In this document: positions 42,101-52,700 of the stretch, in pieces
Numbering within the stretch: position 1 is the stretch's first letter
How the letters are laid out: each line of letters begins with the position of its first letter
Assembly (NCBI RefSeq): GCF_029227915.1
Contig: NC_079880.1
Location: 26,903,501 to 26,967,500, forward strand
Origin: Hydractinia symbiolongicarpus
Lineage: Eukaryota; Cnidaria; Hydrozoa; Anthoathecata; Hydractiniidae
Reading direction: 5' to 3'
DNA length: 64,000 bases
Translations under genes and position numbers: made by a program
The notes under the pieces: generated by a model
What the model was told of the DNA's origin: nothing
Databases searched by the model: none
The model's input: only the letters and a program-made list of their open reading frames with translations

Positions 42101-43335
42101 TCCAGTACCTAGATGCAAATAATTTGTACGGCTGGGCCATGATTCAGAAGATGCCGACCGGAGGGTTTGAGTGGGTTGATGACGTGGTTTCTGATTTTAC
42201 ACCCGAACTGATTTCACAATTAGCTGTGGAAAACGGTGAAAAGGGGTACATCCTTGAGGTTGATGTTAGCTATCCACGGGAGCTTCATGATTCTCATAAC
42301 GACCTTCCTTTCATGCCCGAGAGGAAGATCATTAATGGCGTCGAGAAGCTGACACCGTGTCTTTCAGACAAGAAGAAATATATCACTCATATCCGTGCGC
42401 TTGATCAAGCGTTGAAGCATGGTCTTGTTCTTGAGAAGGTTCATAGGGTCTTGAGATTTGATCAGAGTGCGTGGTTGAAGTCGTACATAGATTTCAACAC
42501 TGATTTGCGTACCAAATCAACTAATGACTTCGAAAAGGTCTTTTTCAAGCTGATGAATAATTCGGTCTTTGGGAAGACAATGGAGAATCAGCGAAGGCAG
42601 AAGGATATACGTTTGGCTACCAAGAAAGAACAATATGATAAGCTGGTGATGAAGCCCAACTTCAAGGGTAGCACGTGGTTCTCGGAAACACTGATGGGCA
42701 TAGAGATGTCCAAGATCAAGGTCAAAATGAATAAGCCAATCTACCTGGGACTGGCAATTCTCGACTTGTCCAAGATGGTTATGTATGAGTTCCACTATGA
42801 TTACATGAGACCAAAATATGGTGTGGATGTAAAGCTTTGCTACATGGATACGGATTCATTCGTCTACCACATAAAAACCGACGACTTTTACAAAGATATC
42901 GCCGACGATGTAGCTTTGAGATTTGACACGTCAGGGTACGATGAGAAAGATGGTAGACCCCTACCATTAGGTTTGAATAAAAAGATCATTGGTCTGATGA
43001 AGGATGAGTTGGGTGGTAAGGTAATAACCGAATTTATCGCTCTTAGGGCTAAGAATTATGCTTACAAACAGCTATGTGGTAGGGAGGATAAGAGGTGCAA
43101 GGGGGTCAAGAAATGTGTGGTGAGGAAGACAATAGGTTTCGATGACTATAAGAGATGTCTGTTCGAGGGTGAAAATGTTTACAGGGAACAGATGACCTTT
43201 CGATCGATTAAGCATGATGTTCATACCATAAAAACAAACAAACTAGCGCTCAATGCAGATGATGATAAGCGTATAATTATGGAGGATGGCATTACCACAC
43301 TGGCTAGAGGACATTATAGACAAATATCACTGTAA
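39109..43335 (+). CDS. PolB: Protein-primed family B DNA polymerase (Polinton PolB)
   Basis: A 1408-aa polymerase that replicates the element by protein priming. In order: SAP-like motif (5-34); six tandem 9-residue PRPTRPVPV repeats (46-99); a basic/amphipathic module (115-149); a run of Glu (about 155-174); an NPHNEDDECFRWAI domain; a C2HC-type zinc site (CLNC...HFEYC); exonuclease motifs I (D512, E514), II (N655-D660) and III (Y817-D821); an HNH-like zinc region between Exo I and II (C606, C609, D623-H626, C639); polymerase motif A (YLDANNLYG, D1002), motif B (NNSVFGK, 1150-1156) and motif C (YMDTDS, D1247 and D1249). All catalytic residues are present and the frame is intact. A second copy of the 115-149 module sits at 932-966, just before motif A. 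The last codons and the stop lie inside the right TIR. Confidence 0.95.
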   Translation: MTSRNTVVELRALARERGLRGYSRLRKADLIELLTPTTVSAPVPIPRPTRPVPAPRPTRPVPVPRPTRPVPVPRPTRPVPVPRPTRPVPVPRPTRPVPVPRPGTSQQDMDLKSKLIEWRDWLINHVPKAIKEKASKAFKTMKDKIMGLYKKGSGEEEVEVEEEEEEEEEEEEENPYTPIEEAFVGSYKRFKINSDGGKNVRVFLEKVEHVVNRLMSDVLGQKKSLKTQATLWVKWVREDTSSSDAPCVHVDKAFNSYMEILHAHDDISDVFDRMCNKIIEQIENPALPASGFTIERILHMHVDFHKLKLTRGSSYLPLPENFRGKRSVINPHNEDDECFRWAIIAALNHDKIDNHPERISNLKKHDKYNWGGLTFPMALNKIDLFERRNPDVAVHVLTKDEGEGIYMCRKSKHLDRKDTVVLFLLCEGDERHYIAVKNLSGVLSKVNSKDGHREHYCLNCLSGFQSERKRDEHFEYCKNNDAAKIQLPKEGSTLTFTDGKFQLKAPFIMYADFEAFTKELPEDERKCGSSTEKVGKHVPTGFCCYSKYAHGEVPDPLNLYRGEDCVPRFVDHVVSEAKRLYNMFPQKAMDPLTDEERDGFNRAMVCHICMEEFDDKDDIKVRDHCHFTGKFRGAAHQKCNLRYKVPNYIPVVFHNLSGYDAHLFIKELARKYGEDGMGVIAENKEKYISFSTDVKVGEYTNKNGETKDRKIQLRFIDSFRFMSSGLSSLADNLSDDQCKNLRKFFNGDEFNIMRRKGVYPYEYVNSFDRFNETELPSKDDFYSKLNMNGISDADYAHAQKVWKDMKVENMGVYHDIYLKTDVLLLSDVFETFRETCLRNYDLDPAHFYTAPGLAWRACLKKTKVSLDLLSDMEMVMFIESGIRGGLCQAVHRYAKANNKYMGDEYNTSDGNCMDLFEQQEMAKTVPFVKRKLIELRYWLMKHVPRVIKVKTSKAYRAVKDKIMGLYEKVCWGPSVRKEEKQYTTKANTSESKEMNSYLQYLDANNLYGWAMIQKMPTGGFEWVDDVVSDFTPELISQLAVENGEKGYILEVDVSYPRELHDSHNDLPFMPERKIINGVEKLTPCLSDKKKYITHIRALDQALKHGLVLEKVHRVLRFDQSAWLKSYIDFNTDLRTKSTNDFEKVFFKLMNNSVFGKTMENQRRQKDIRLATKKEQYDKLVMKPNFKGSTWFSETLMGIEMSKIKVKMNKPIYLGLAILDLSKMVMYEFHYDYMRPKYGVDVKLCYMDTDSFVYHIKTDDFYKDIADDVALRFDTSGYDEKDGRPLPLGLNKKIIGLMKDELGGKVITEFIALRAKNYAYKQLCGREDKRCKGVKKCVVRKTIGFDDYKRCLFEGENVYREQMTFRSIKHDVHTIKTNKLALNADDDKRIIMEDGITTLARGHYRQISL
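39244..39405 (+). repeat. 27-bp coding repeat, six copies
   Basis: Six 27-bp units encode PRPTRPVPV (first unit ends in A). Units differ at synonymous sites (GTACCGGTGCCA versus GTACCCGTGCCG), with the third and fourth nearly identical, which points to recent slippage or unequal exchange. Confidence 0.9.
41908..42012 (+). repeat. Second copy of the polymerase module (first copy 39451-39555)
   Basis: Codons 932-966 match codons 115-149 at 23 of 35 residues, both ending KDKIMGLY. At the DNA level the last 26 bases (TGAAGGATAAGATCATGGGT and on) are identical. The surrounding segment, about 906-994, looks like an insertion between the RYAKANNKYM region and motif A. Confidence 0.85.
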
Positions 43336-43592
43336 TTGGGGGACACGACAGATGAGGGTGGGGAGGGGCCCGGGGGACACGGCGGGGGTTGGGGGTTGGG
43401 GTGGGGGTGGGGGGTTTTGGACGGATATTGTTGATTTAATGGAGCATGCCCGCTTATTTGACGTAAAGTGGTAAAGTGCACATGGATTTTATCGACTCTT
43501 CTATCGTTGATTTGACGGGGATGATCCATAAATTGACGTGGGATAGGAAACTGCTAAGGGGATCTGTCCTAACATTGGTATTTTCCTATCTC
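43328..43592 (-). repeat. Right terminal inverted repeat of the Polinton
   Basis: The reverse complement of 27233-27497 with a single mismatch. Its inner edge (43328) lies upstream of the polymerase stop codon (43333-43335), so the last two sense codons are part of the repeat. It ends CCTATCTC, giving the TC-3' terminus. Confidence 0.95.
43384..43414 (+). other. G-rich tract of right TIR (G-quadruplex potential)
   Basis: Five G runs of 4-6 bases separated by TT or T lie about 50 bp after the polymerase stop. No stem-loop of the kind seen after other genes follows the polymerase, so this tract may play the 3'-end or replication-pausing role. Confidence 0.65.
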
Positions 43593-43598
43593 TCATGT
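43593..43598. repeat. Right target site duplication TCATGT
   Basis: Second copy of the target duplication. The satellite monomer resumes directly with CAAATTAAGAAGAATG. Confidence 0.9.
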
Positions 43599-44514
43599 CA
43601 AATTAAGAAGAATGTTATTTCTTGGGTCCAGTTGGCTCACTTATCACATTTATAACGTCACACTCCCAAGTTAGTTCAATTAAGTTCCACAGTCAATCGT
43701 TTCACTGTTAAAAGCAACACAACTTAGAAATATCGGAAGAAAATCACTTAATACATGTTGGTACGAATATGTGACGCAACCGTTGTAACTCAAACGGATT
43801 GATACCGTTAGAAAGTCAATGAAATGTAGTTTTTGAAACTGTCGCTTTTTCTTCAGCGCGCGATAACCGGTAGGATTGGTCCCCCAGTAAAAAATGACTT
43901 TTTTATTTAAATTTTTTAATAACGTGCTACCACAGCGCCCAGTGTAATCGCTGAGTTCCAGCAATCATGTCAAATTAAGAAGAATGATATTTCTTGTAAT
44001 CAAACTGGCTGTTTTATAACATTTATCAGGCCACAGTCCAAAGTTTGTTCATTTGACTCCCACACTCAATCATTTCAATGTTAAAGGCGATGTAACCTAG
44101 TAATATCAGAAAAATATTGCTAAATACATGTTGGTACGAATATGTGACGCAATCGTTCTAACTCAAACGGATTGACACCGTTAGTAAGTCAATGAAATGT
44201 AGCTCTTGAAACTTTCACTATTTCGTCAGCGCCAACTAACGGCTAGGATTGGTCCCACAGTAAAAAATGACTTATTTATCCTAATTTTTTAATAAAGTTC
44301 TACCACAGCGCCCAGTGTAATCGCTGAGTTCTAGCAATCTTGTCAAATTAAGAAGAATTTTTTTTCTTGTAGCCAAACTGGCTCATTTCTCACATTTATA
44401 AGATCAAAGTCCAAAATCAGTTCAATTAAGTCCCACAGTCAACCCTTTCACTTTTAAAAGCGATGCAACCTAGTATTATCCGAATACTATCGCTAAATAC
44501 ATGTTGGTACGAAT

Positions 44515-47500
44515 ATGTGACGCAACCGTTGTAACTCAAACGGATTTATACCGCTAGAAAGTCAATGAAATGTAGTCTTTGAAACTGTTCCTATTTATTC
44601 AGGGCATGCTAACGGCCAGGATTGGTCTAACAGTAAGAAAAGACTTATTTATCTAAATTTTTAAATGAAGCGCTACCACAGATCTTAATGTAATCGATGA
44701 ATTCCAGCCATGACGTCAAATTAAGAAGAAAGTTATTCCTTGGAGACCAATTGGCTCATCTATCACATTTATAAGGACATAGTACAGAGTCAGTTCAATT
44801 AAGTCCCACAGTCAATCGTTTCATTGTTAAAGGCGAAGCAACCTAGTAATATCAGAAAAATATCGCTAAATACATGTTGATACGAATATGTGACGCAACC
44901 GTTGTAACTCATACGGATTGATACGGCCAAGAAGTCGATGAAATGTAGTTTTTGAGAATGTCTCTATTTTTTCAGCGCGAACTAACAGCTTTGATTGGTC
45001 CGACAGTAAAAAATGACTTTTTATTTAAATTTTTAAATGAAGTGCTACCACAGCGCCCAGTGTAATCGCTGAGTTCCAGCAATCATGTCAAATTAGGAAG
45101 AATGTTGTTTCTTGTAGTCAAACTGGCTTATTTAAAACATTTATCAGGTCACAGTACAAAGTTAGTTCAATAAGTCCCACAGTCACTCGTTTCATTGTTT
45201 AAGGCGATGCAACCTAGTAACATCAGAAAAATATCGCTAAATACATGTTGGTACGAATATGTGACGCAACCGTTGTAACTCAAACGGATTGATACGGCCA
45301 AGATGTTGTTGAAATGTAGTTTTGGAGAATGTCTCTATTTCTTGAGCGCGAACTAACGCTTGGATTGGTCCCACAGTAAAAAATGACTTATTTATCTTAA
45401 TTTTTTAATAAAGCGCTACCACAGCGCCCAGTGTAACCGCTGAGTTCCAGCAATCAAGTCAAATTAAGAAGAATGTTACTTCTTGTAGCCAAACTGGCTC
45501 ATTTATAACATTTATAAGGTCAAAGTCCAAATCAGTTCAATTAAGTTCCACAGTCAAATGTTTCACTGTTAAAAGTGATGCAACCTAGTAATATCTGAAT
45601 ACTATCGCTAAATACATGTGGGGACGAATATGTGACGCAACCGTTGTAACTCAAACGGATTGACACCGTTAGTAAGTCAATGAAATGTAGTTCTTGAAAC
45701 TTTCTCTATTTCTTCAGCGCGAACTAACGGCTAGGATTGGTCCCACAGTAAAAAATGACTTATTTATCCTAAATTTTTAATAAAGTGCTACCACAGCGCC
45801 CAGTGCAATCGCTAAGTTCCAGCAATCAAGTCAAATTAGGAAGGATGTTACTTCTTGTAAACAAACTGGCTCATTTATCACATTTAGAAGTTCAAAGTCC
45901 AAAATCAGTTCAATTAAGTCCCACAGTCAAATGTTGCACTGTTAAAAGCGATGCAACCTAGTAATATCTGAATACTACCGCTAAATACATGTGGGGACGA
46001 ATATGTGACGCAACAGTTGTAACTCAAACGGATTGATACCGTTAGAAAGTCAATGAAATGAAGTTTTTGAAACTGTCGCTATTTCTTCAGCGCGCGATAA
46101 CGGCTAGGATTGGTCCCACAGTAAAAAATGACTTTTTTATTTATATTTTTAAATGAAGTGCTACCACAGCGCCCAGTGTAGTCGCTGAGTTCCGGCAATC
46201 ATGTCAAATTAAAAAGAATGTTATTTCTTGGGTCCAGTTGGCTCACTCATCGCATTTATAACGTCACACTTCCAAGTTAGTTCAATTAAGTCCCACAGTC
46301 AACCGTTTCACTGTTAAAAGCGATGCAACCTAGTAATATCCGAATACTATCGCTAAATACATGTGGGGACGAATATGTGACGCAACAGTTGTAACTCAAG
46401 CGGATTGATACCGTTAGAAAGTCAATGAAATGTAGCTTTTGAAACTGTCGCTATTTCTTTAGCGCGCGATAACGGCTAAGATTGGTCCCACAGTAAAAAA
46501 TGACTTTTTTATTTAAATTTTTAAGTGAAGTGCTACAACAGCGCCCAGTGTAATCGCTGAGTTCCAGCAATCATGTCAAATTAAGAAGAATGTAATTCTT
46601 GTAGTCAAACTGGCTTATTTATAACATTTATCAGGTCACAGTCCAAAGTTAGTTGAATTAAGTCCCACAGTCAATCGTTTTATTGTTTAAGGCGATGCAA
46701 CCTAGTAATATCAGAAAAATATCTCTAAATACATGTTGGTACGAATATGTGACGCAACCGTTGTAACTCAAACGGATTTATACCGCTAGAAAGTCAATGA
46801 AATGTAGTCTTTGAAACTGTTCCTATTTATTCAGGGCATGCTAACGGCCAGGATTGGTCTAACAGTAAGAAAAGACTTATTTATCTAAATTTTTAAATAA
46901 AGCGCTACCAGAGATCTTAATGTAATCGATGAATTCCAGCCATGACGTCAAATTAAGAAGAAAGTTATTCCTTGGAGACCAATTGGCTCATCTATCACAT
47001 TTATAAGGACATAGTACAGAGTCAGTTCAATTAAGTCCCACAGTCAATCGTTTCATTGTTAAAGGCGAAGCAACCTAGTAATATCAGAAAAATATCGCTA
47101 AATACATGTTGATACGAATATGTGACGCAACCGTTGTAACTCATACGGATTGATACGGCCAAGAAGTCGATGAAATGTAGTTTTTGAGAATGTCTCTATT
47201 TCTTCAGCGCGAACTAACAGCTTTGATTGGTCCGACAGTAAAAAATGACTTTTTATTTAAATTTTTAAATGAAGTGCTACCACAGCGCCCAGTGTAATCG
47301 CTGAGTTCCAGCAATCATGTCAAATTAGGAAGAATGTTGTTTCTTGTAGTCAAACTGGCTTATTTAAAACATTTATCAGGTCACAGTACAAAGTTAGTTC
47401 AATAAGTCCCACAGTCACTCGTTTCATTGCTTAAGGCGATGCAACCTAGTAACATCAGAAAAATATCGCTAAATACATGTTGGTACGAATATGTGACGCA

Positions 47501-49730
47501 ACCGTTGTAACTCAAACGGATTGATACGGCCAAGAAGTTGTTGAAATGTAGTTTCTGAGAATGTCTCTATTTCTTGAGCGCGAACTAACGCTTGGATTGG
47601 TCCCACAGTAAAAAATGACTTATTTATCTTAATTTTTTAATAAAGCGCTACCACAGCGCCCAGTGTAACCGCTGAGTTCCAGCAATCAAGTCAAATTAAG
47701 AAGAATGTTACTTCTTGTAGTCAAACTGGCTCATTTATAACATTTATAAGGTCAAAGTCCAAATCAGTTCAATTAAGTTCCACAGTCAAATGTTTCACTG
47801 TTAAAAGTGATGCAACCTAGTAATATCTGAATACTATCGCTAAATACATGTGGGGACGAATATGTGACGCAACAGTTGTAACTCAAACGGATTGATACCG
47901 TTAGAAAGTCAATGAAATGTAGTTTTTGAAACTGTCGCTATTTCTTCAGCGCGCGATAACGGCTAGGATTGGTCCCACAGTAAAAAATGACTTTTTTATT
48001 TAATGTTTTTAATGAAGTGCTACCACAGCGCCCAGTGTAATCGCTGAGTTCCAGCAATCATGTCAAATTAAGAAGAATGTTATTTCTTGTAGTCAAACTG
48101 GCTTATTTATTACATTTATCAGGTCACAGTCCAAAGTTACTTCAATTAAATCCCACAGTCAATCATTTCATTGTGAAAGGCGATGCAACCTAGTAATATC
48201 AGAAAAATATCGCTAAATACATGTTGGTACGAATATGTGACGCAACCGTTGTAACTCAAACGGATTGATACCGCTAGAAAGTCAATGAAATGTAGTATTT
48301 GAAACTGTTCCTATTTATTCAGCGCATGCTAACGGCCAGGATTTGTCCCACAGTAAGAAAAGACTTATTTATCTAAATTTGTAAATAAAGCGCTACCACA
48401 GAGCCTAATGTAATCGGTGAATTCCAGCCATCACGTCAAATTAAGAAGAAAGTTATTCCTTGGAGACCAATTGGCTCATCTGTCACATTTATAAGGACAT
48501 AGTCCAGAGTCAGTTCAATTAATTCTCACAGTCGCTCGTTTCACTGTTAAAAGCAATACAACTTAGTAAGATTGGAAGAAAATCACTAAATACATGTTGG
48601 TACGAATACGTGACGCAACCGTTGTAACTCAAACGGATTGACACCGTTAGTAAGTCAATGAAATGTAGTTCTTGAAACTTTCTCTATTTCTTCAGCGCGA
48701 ACTAACGGCTAGGATTGGTCCCACAGTAAAAAATGACTTATTTATCCTAAATTTTTAATAAAGTGCTACCACAGCGCCCAGTGCAATCGCTAAGTTCCAG
48801 CAATCAAGTCAAATTAGGAAGGATGTTACTTCTTGTAAACAAACTGGCTCATTTATCACATTTAGAAGTTCAAAGTCCAAAATCAGTTCAATTAAGTCCC
48901 ACAGTCAAATGTTGCACTGTTAAAAGCGATGCAACCTAGTAATATCTGAATACTACCGCTAAATACATGTGGGGACGAATATGTGACGCAACAGTTGTAA
49001 CCCAAACGGATTGATACCGTTAGAAAGTCAATGAAATGAAGTTTTTGAAACTGTCGCTATTTCTTCAGCGCGCGATAACGGCTAGGATTGGTCCCACAGT
49101 AAAAAATGACTTTTTTATTTATATTTTTAAATGAAGTGCTACCACAGCGCCCAGTGTAGTCGCTGAGTTCCGGCAATCATGTCAAATTAAGAAGAATGTT
49201 ATTTCTTGGGTCCAGTTGGCTCACTCATCGCATTTATAACGTCACACTTCCAAGTTAGTTCAATTAAGTCCCACAGTCAACCGTTTCACTGTTAAAAGCG
49301 ATGCAACCTAGTAATATCCGAATACTATCGCTAAATACATGTGGGGACGAATATGTGACGTAACAGTTGTAACTCAAGCGGATTGATACCGTTAGAAAGT
49401 CAATGAAATGTAGCTTTTGAAACTGTCGCTATTTCTTTAGCGCGCGATAACGGCTAAGATTGGTCCCACAGTAAAAAATGACTTTTTTATTTAAATTTTT
49501 AAGTGAAGTGCTACAACAGCGCCCAGTGTAATCGCTGAGTTCCAGCAATCATGTCAAATTAAGAAGAATGTTAATTCTTGTAGTCAAACTGGCTTATTTA
49601 TAACATTTATCAGGTCACAGTCCAAAGTTAGTTGAATTAAGTCCCACAGTCAATCGTTTCATTGTTTAAGGCGATGCAACCTAGTAATATCAGAAAAATA
49701 TCTCTAAATACATGTTGGTACGAATATGTG
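44515..49730 (+). repeat. Overlapping higher-order duplications (2232 and 2978 bp)
   Basis: About 44515-45640 recurs at about 46747-47870 (offset 2232, six monomers; shared GTCTAACAGTAAG and GAAGCAACCTAG variants), and about 45660-46730 recurs at about 48640-49730 (offset 2978, eight monomers; shared GGAAGGATGTTAC and AATGTTGCACTG variants). The two duplications abut, so this block arose by at least two exchanges. Confidence 0.78.
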
Positions 49731-52700
49731 ACGCAACCGTTGTAACTCAAACGGATTGATACAGCCAAGAAGTTGATGAAATGTAGTTTTTGAGAATGTC
49801 GCTATTTCTTCAGCGCGCGATAACGGCTAGGATTGGTCCCACAGTAAAAAATGACTTTTTTATTTAAATTTTTAAATGAAGTGCTACCACAGCGCCCAGT
49901 GTAGTCGCTGAGTTCCGGCAATCATGTCAAATTAAGAAGAATGTTATTTCTTGGGTCCAGTTGGCTCACTCATCGCATTTATAACGTCACACTTCCAAGT
50001 TAGTTCAATTAAGTTCCACAGTCAATCGTTTCACTATTAAAGGCAATACAACTTAGAAATATCGGAAGAAAATCACTTAATACATGTTGGTACGAATATG
50101 TGACGCAACCGTTGTAACTCAAACGGATTGACACCGTTAGTAAGTCAATGAAATGTAGTTCTTGAAACTTTCGCTATTTCGTCAGCGCGAACTAACGGCT
50201 AGGATTGGTCCCACAGTAAAAAATGACTTATTTATCCTAATTTTTTAATAAAGTTCTACCACAGCGCCCAGTGTAATCGCTGAGTTCTAGCAATCTTGTC
50301 AAATTAAGGAGAATGTTATTTCTTGTAGTCAAACTAGCTCATTTATCAGATTTATAAGATCAAAGTCCAAAATCAGTTCAATTAAGTCCCACAGTCAACC
50401 GTTTCACTGTTAAAAGCGATGCAACCTAGTAATATCCGAATACTATCGCTAAATACATGTGGGGACGAATATGTGACGCAACAGTTGTAACTCAAGCGGA
50501 TTGATACCGTTAGAAAGTCAATGAAATGTAGCTTTTGAAACTGTCGCTATTTCTTTAGCGCGCGATAACGGCTAGGATTGGTCCCACAGTAAAAAATGAC
50601 TTTTTTATTTAAATTTTTAAATGAAGTGCTACAACAGCGCCCAGTGTAATCGCTGAGTTCCAGCAATCATGTCAAATTAAGAAGAATGTTATTTCTTGTA
50701 GTCAAACTGGCTTATTTATAACATTTATCAGGTACCAGTCCAAAGTTAGTTGAATTAAGTCCCACAGTCAATCGTTTCATTGTTTAAGGCGATGCAACCT
50801 AGTAATATCAGAAAAATATCTCTAAATACATGTTGGTACGAATATGTGACGCAACCGTTGTAACTCAAACGGATTGATACAGCCAAGAAGTTGTTGAAAT
50901 GTAGTTTTTGAGAATGTCTCTATTTCTTCAGCACAAACTAACGCTTGGATTGGTCCCACAGTAAAGAATGACTTATTTATCTTAATTTTTTAATAAAGCG
51001 CTACCACAGCGCCCAGTGTAACCGCTGAGTTCCAGCAATCAAGTCAAGTTAAGAAGAATGTTACTTCTTGTAGTCAAACTGGCTCATTTATCACATTTAA
51101 AATGTCAAAGTCCAAAATCAGTTCAATTATGTCCCACAGTCAAATGTTTTACTGTTAAAAGCGATGCAACCTAGTAATATCTGAATACTATCGCTAAATA
51201 CATGTGGGGACGAATATGTGACGCAACAGTTGTAACTCAAACGGATTGATACCGTTAGAAAGTCAATGAAATGTAGTTTTTGAAACTGTCGCTATTTCTA
51301 CAGGGCGCGATAACGGCTAGGATAGGTCCCACAGTAAAAAATGACTTTTTTAACTTAATTTTTAAATAAAACTCTACCACAACGCCCAGTGCAATCGCTG
51401 AGTTGCAGCAATCAAGTCAAATTAAGAAGAATGTTACTTCTTGTAATCAAACTGGCTCATTTATCACATTTATAAGGTCAAAGTCCAAAATCAGTTCAAT
51501 TAAGTCCCACAGTCAACCGTTTCACTGTTAAAAGCGATGCAACCTAGTAATATCCGAATACTATCGCTAAATACATGTGGGGACGAATATGTGACGCAAC
51601 AGATGTAACTCAAGCGGATTGATACCGTTAGAAAGTCAATGAAATGTAGCTTTTGAAACTGTCGCTATTTCTTTAGAGCGCGATAACGGCTAGGATTGGT
51701 CCCACAGTAAAAAATGACTTTTTTATTTAAATTTTTAAATGAAGTGCTACAACAGCGCCCAGTGTAATCGCTGAGTTCCAGCAATCATGTCAAATTAAGA
51801 AGAATGTTATTTCTTGTAGTCAAACTGGCTTATTTATAACATTTATCAGGTCACAGTCCAAGGTTAGTTGAATTAAGTCCCACAGTCAATCGTTTCATTG
51901 TTTAAGGCGATGCAACCTAGTAATATCAGAAAAATATCGCTAAATACATGTTGGTACGAATATGTGACGCAACCGTTGTAACTCAAACGGATTGATACGG
52001 CCGAGAAGTTGATGAAATGTAGTTTTTGAGAATGTCTCTATTTCTTCAGCGCGAACTAACGCTTGGATTGGTCCAACAGTAAAGAATGACTTATTTGTCT
52101 TAATTTTTTAATAAAGCGCTACCACAGCGCCCAGTGTAACCGCTGAGTTCCAGCAATCAAGTCAAGTTAAGAAGAATGTTACTTCTTGTAGTCAAACTGG
52201 CTCATTTATCACATTTAAAATGTCAAAGTCCAAAATCAGTTCAATTAAGTCCCACAGTCAAACGTTTCACTGTTTAAATCGATGCAACCTAGTAATATCC
52301 AAATACTATCGCTAAATACATGTGAGGACGAATATGTGGCGCAACCGTTGTAACTCAAGCGGATTGATACCGTTAGAAAGTCAATGAAATGTAGTTTTTG
52401 AAACTGTCGCTTTTTCTTCAGCGCGCGGTAACGGGCAGAATTCGTCCCACAGTGAAAAATGACTATTTTATTTAAATGTTTTAATAACGTGCTACCACAG
52501 CGCCCAGTGTAATCGCTGAGTTCCAGCAATCATGTCAAATTAAGAAGAATGATATTTCTTGTAGTCAAACTGGCTTATTTATAACATTTATCAGGTCACA
52601 GTCCAAAGTTTGTTCATTTAAGTCCCACAGTCACTCGTTTCATTGTTAAAGGCGAAGCAACCTAGTACTATCAGAAAAATATCGCTAAATACATGTTGGT

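Larger units (their letters stand above)
27232..43592. mobile_element. Polinton/Maverick element, 16.4 kb
   Basis: The element is bounded by terminal inverted repeats of about 265 bp and a 6-bp target duplication, and starts with AG and ends with TC. Its gene set is diagnostic: protein-primed family B DNA polymerase, retrovirus-type integrase, FtsK/HerA-type packaging ATPase and double-jelly-roll major capsid protein, plus about ten accessory proteins. Both TIRs are present with a single mismatch, so insertion appears recent. The ATPase and the integrase each carry one in-frame stop, and no adenain-like protease is recognisable, so the copy is probably not autonomous. It is inserted in the middle of a satellite monomer; the flanks join in register. 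Confidence 0.97.
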
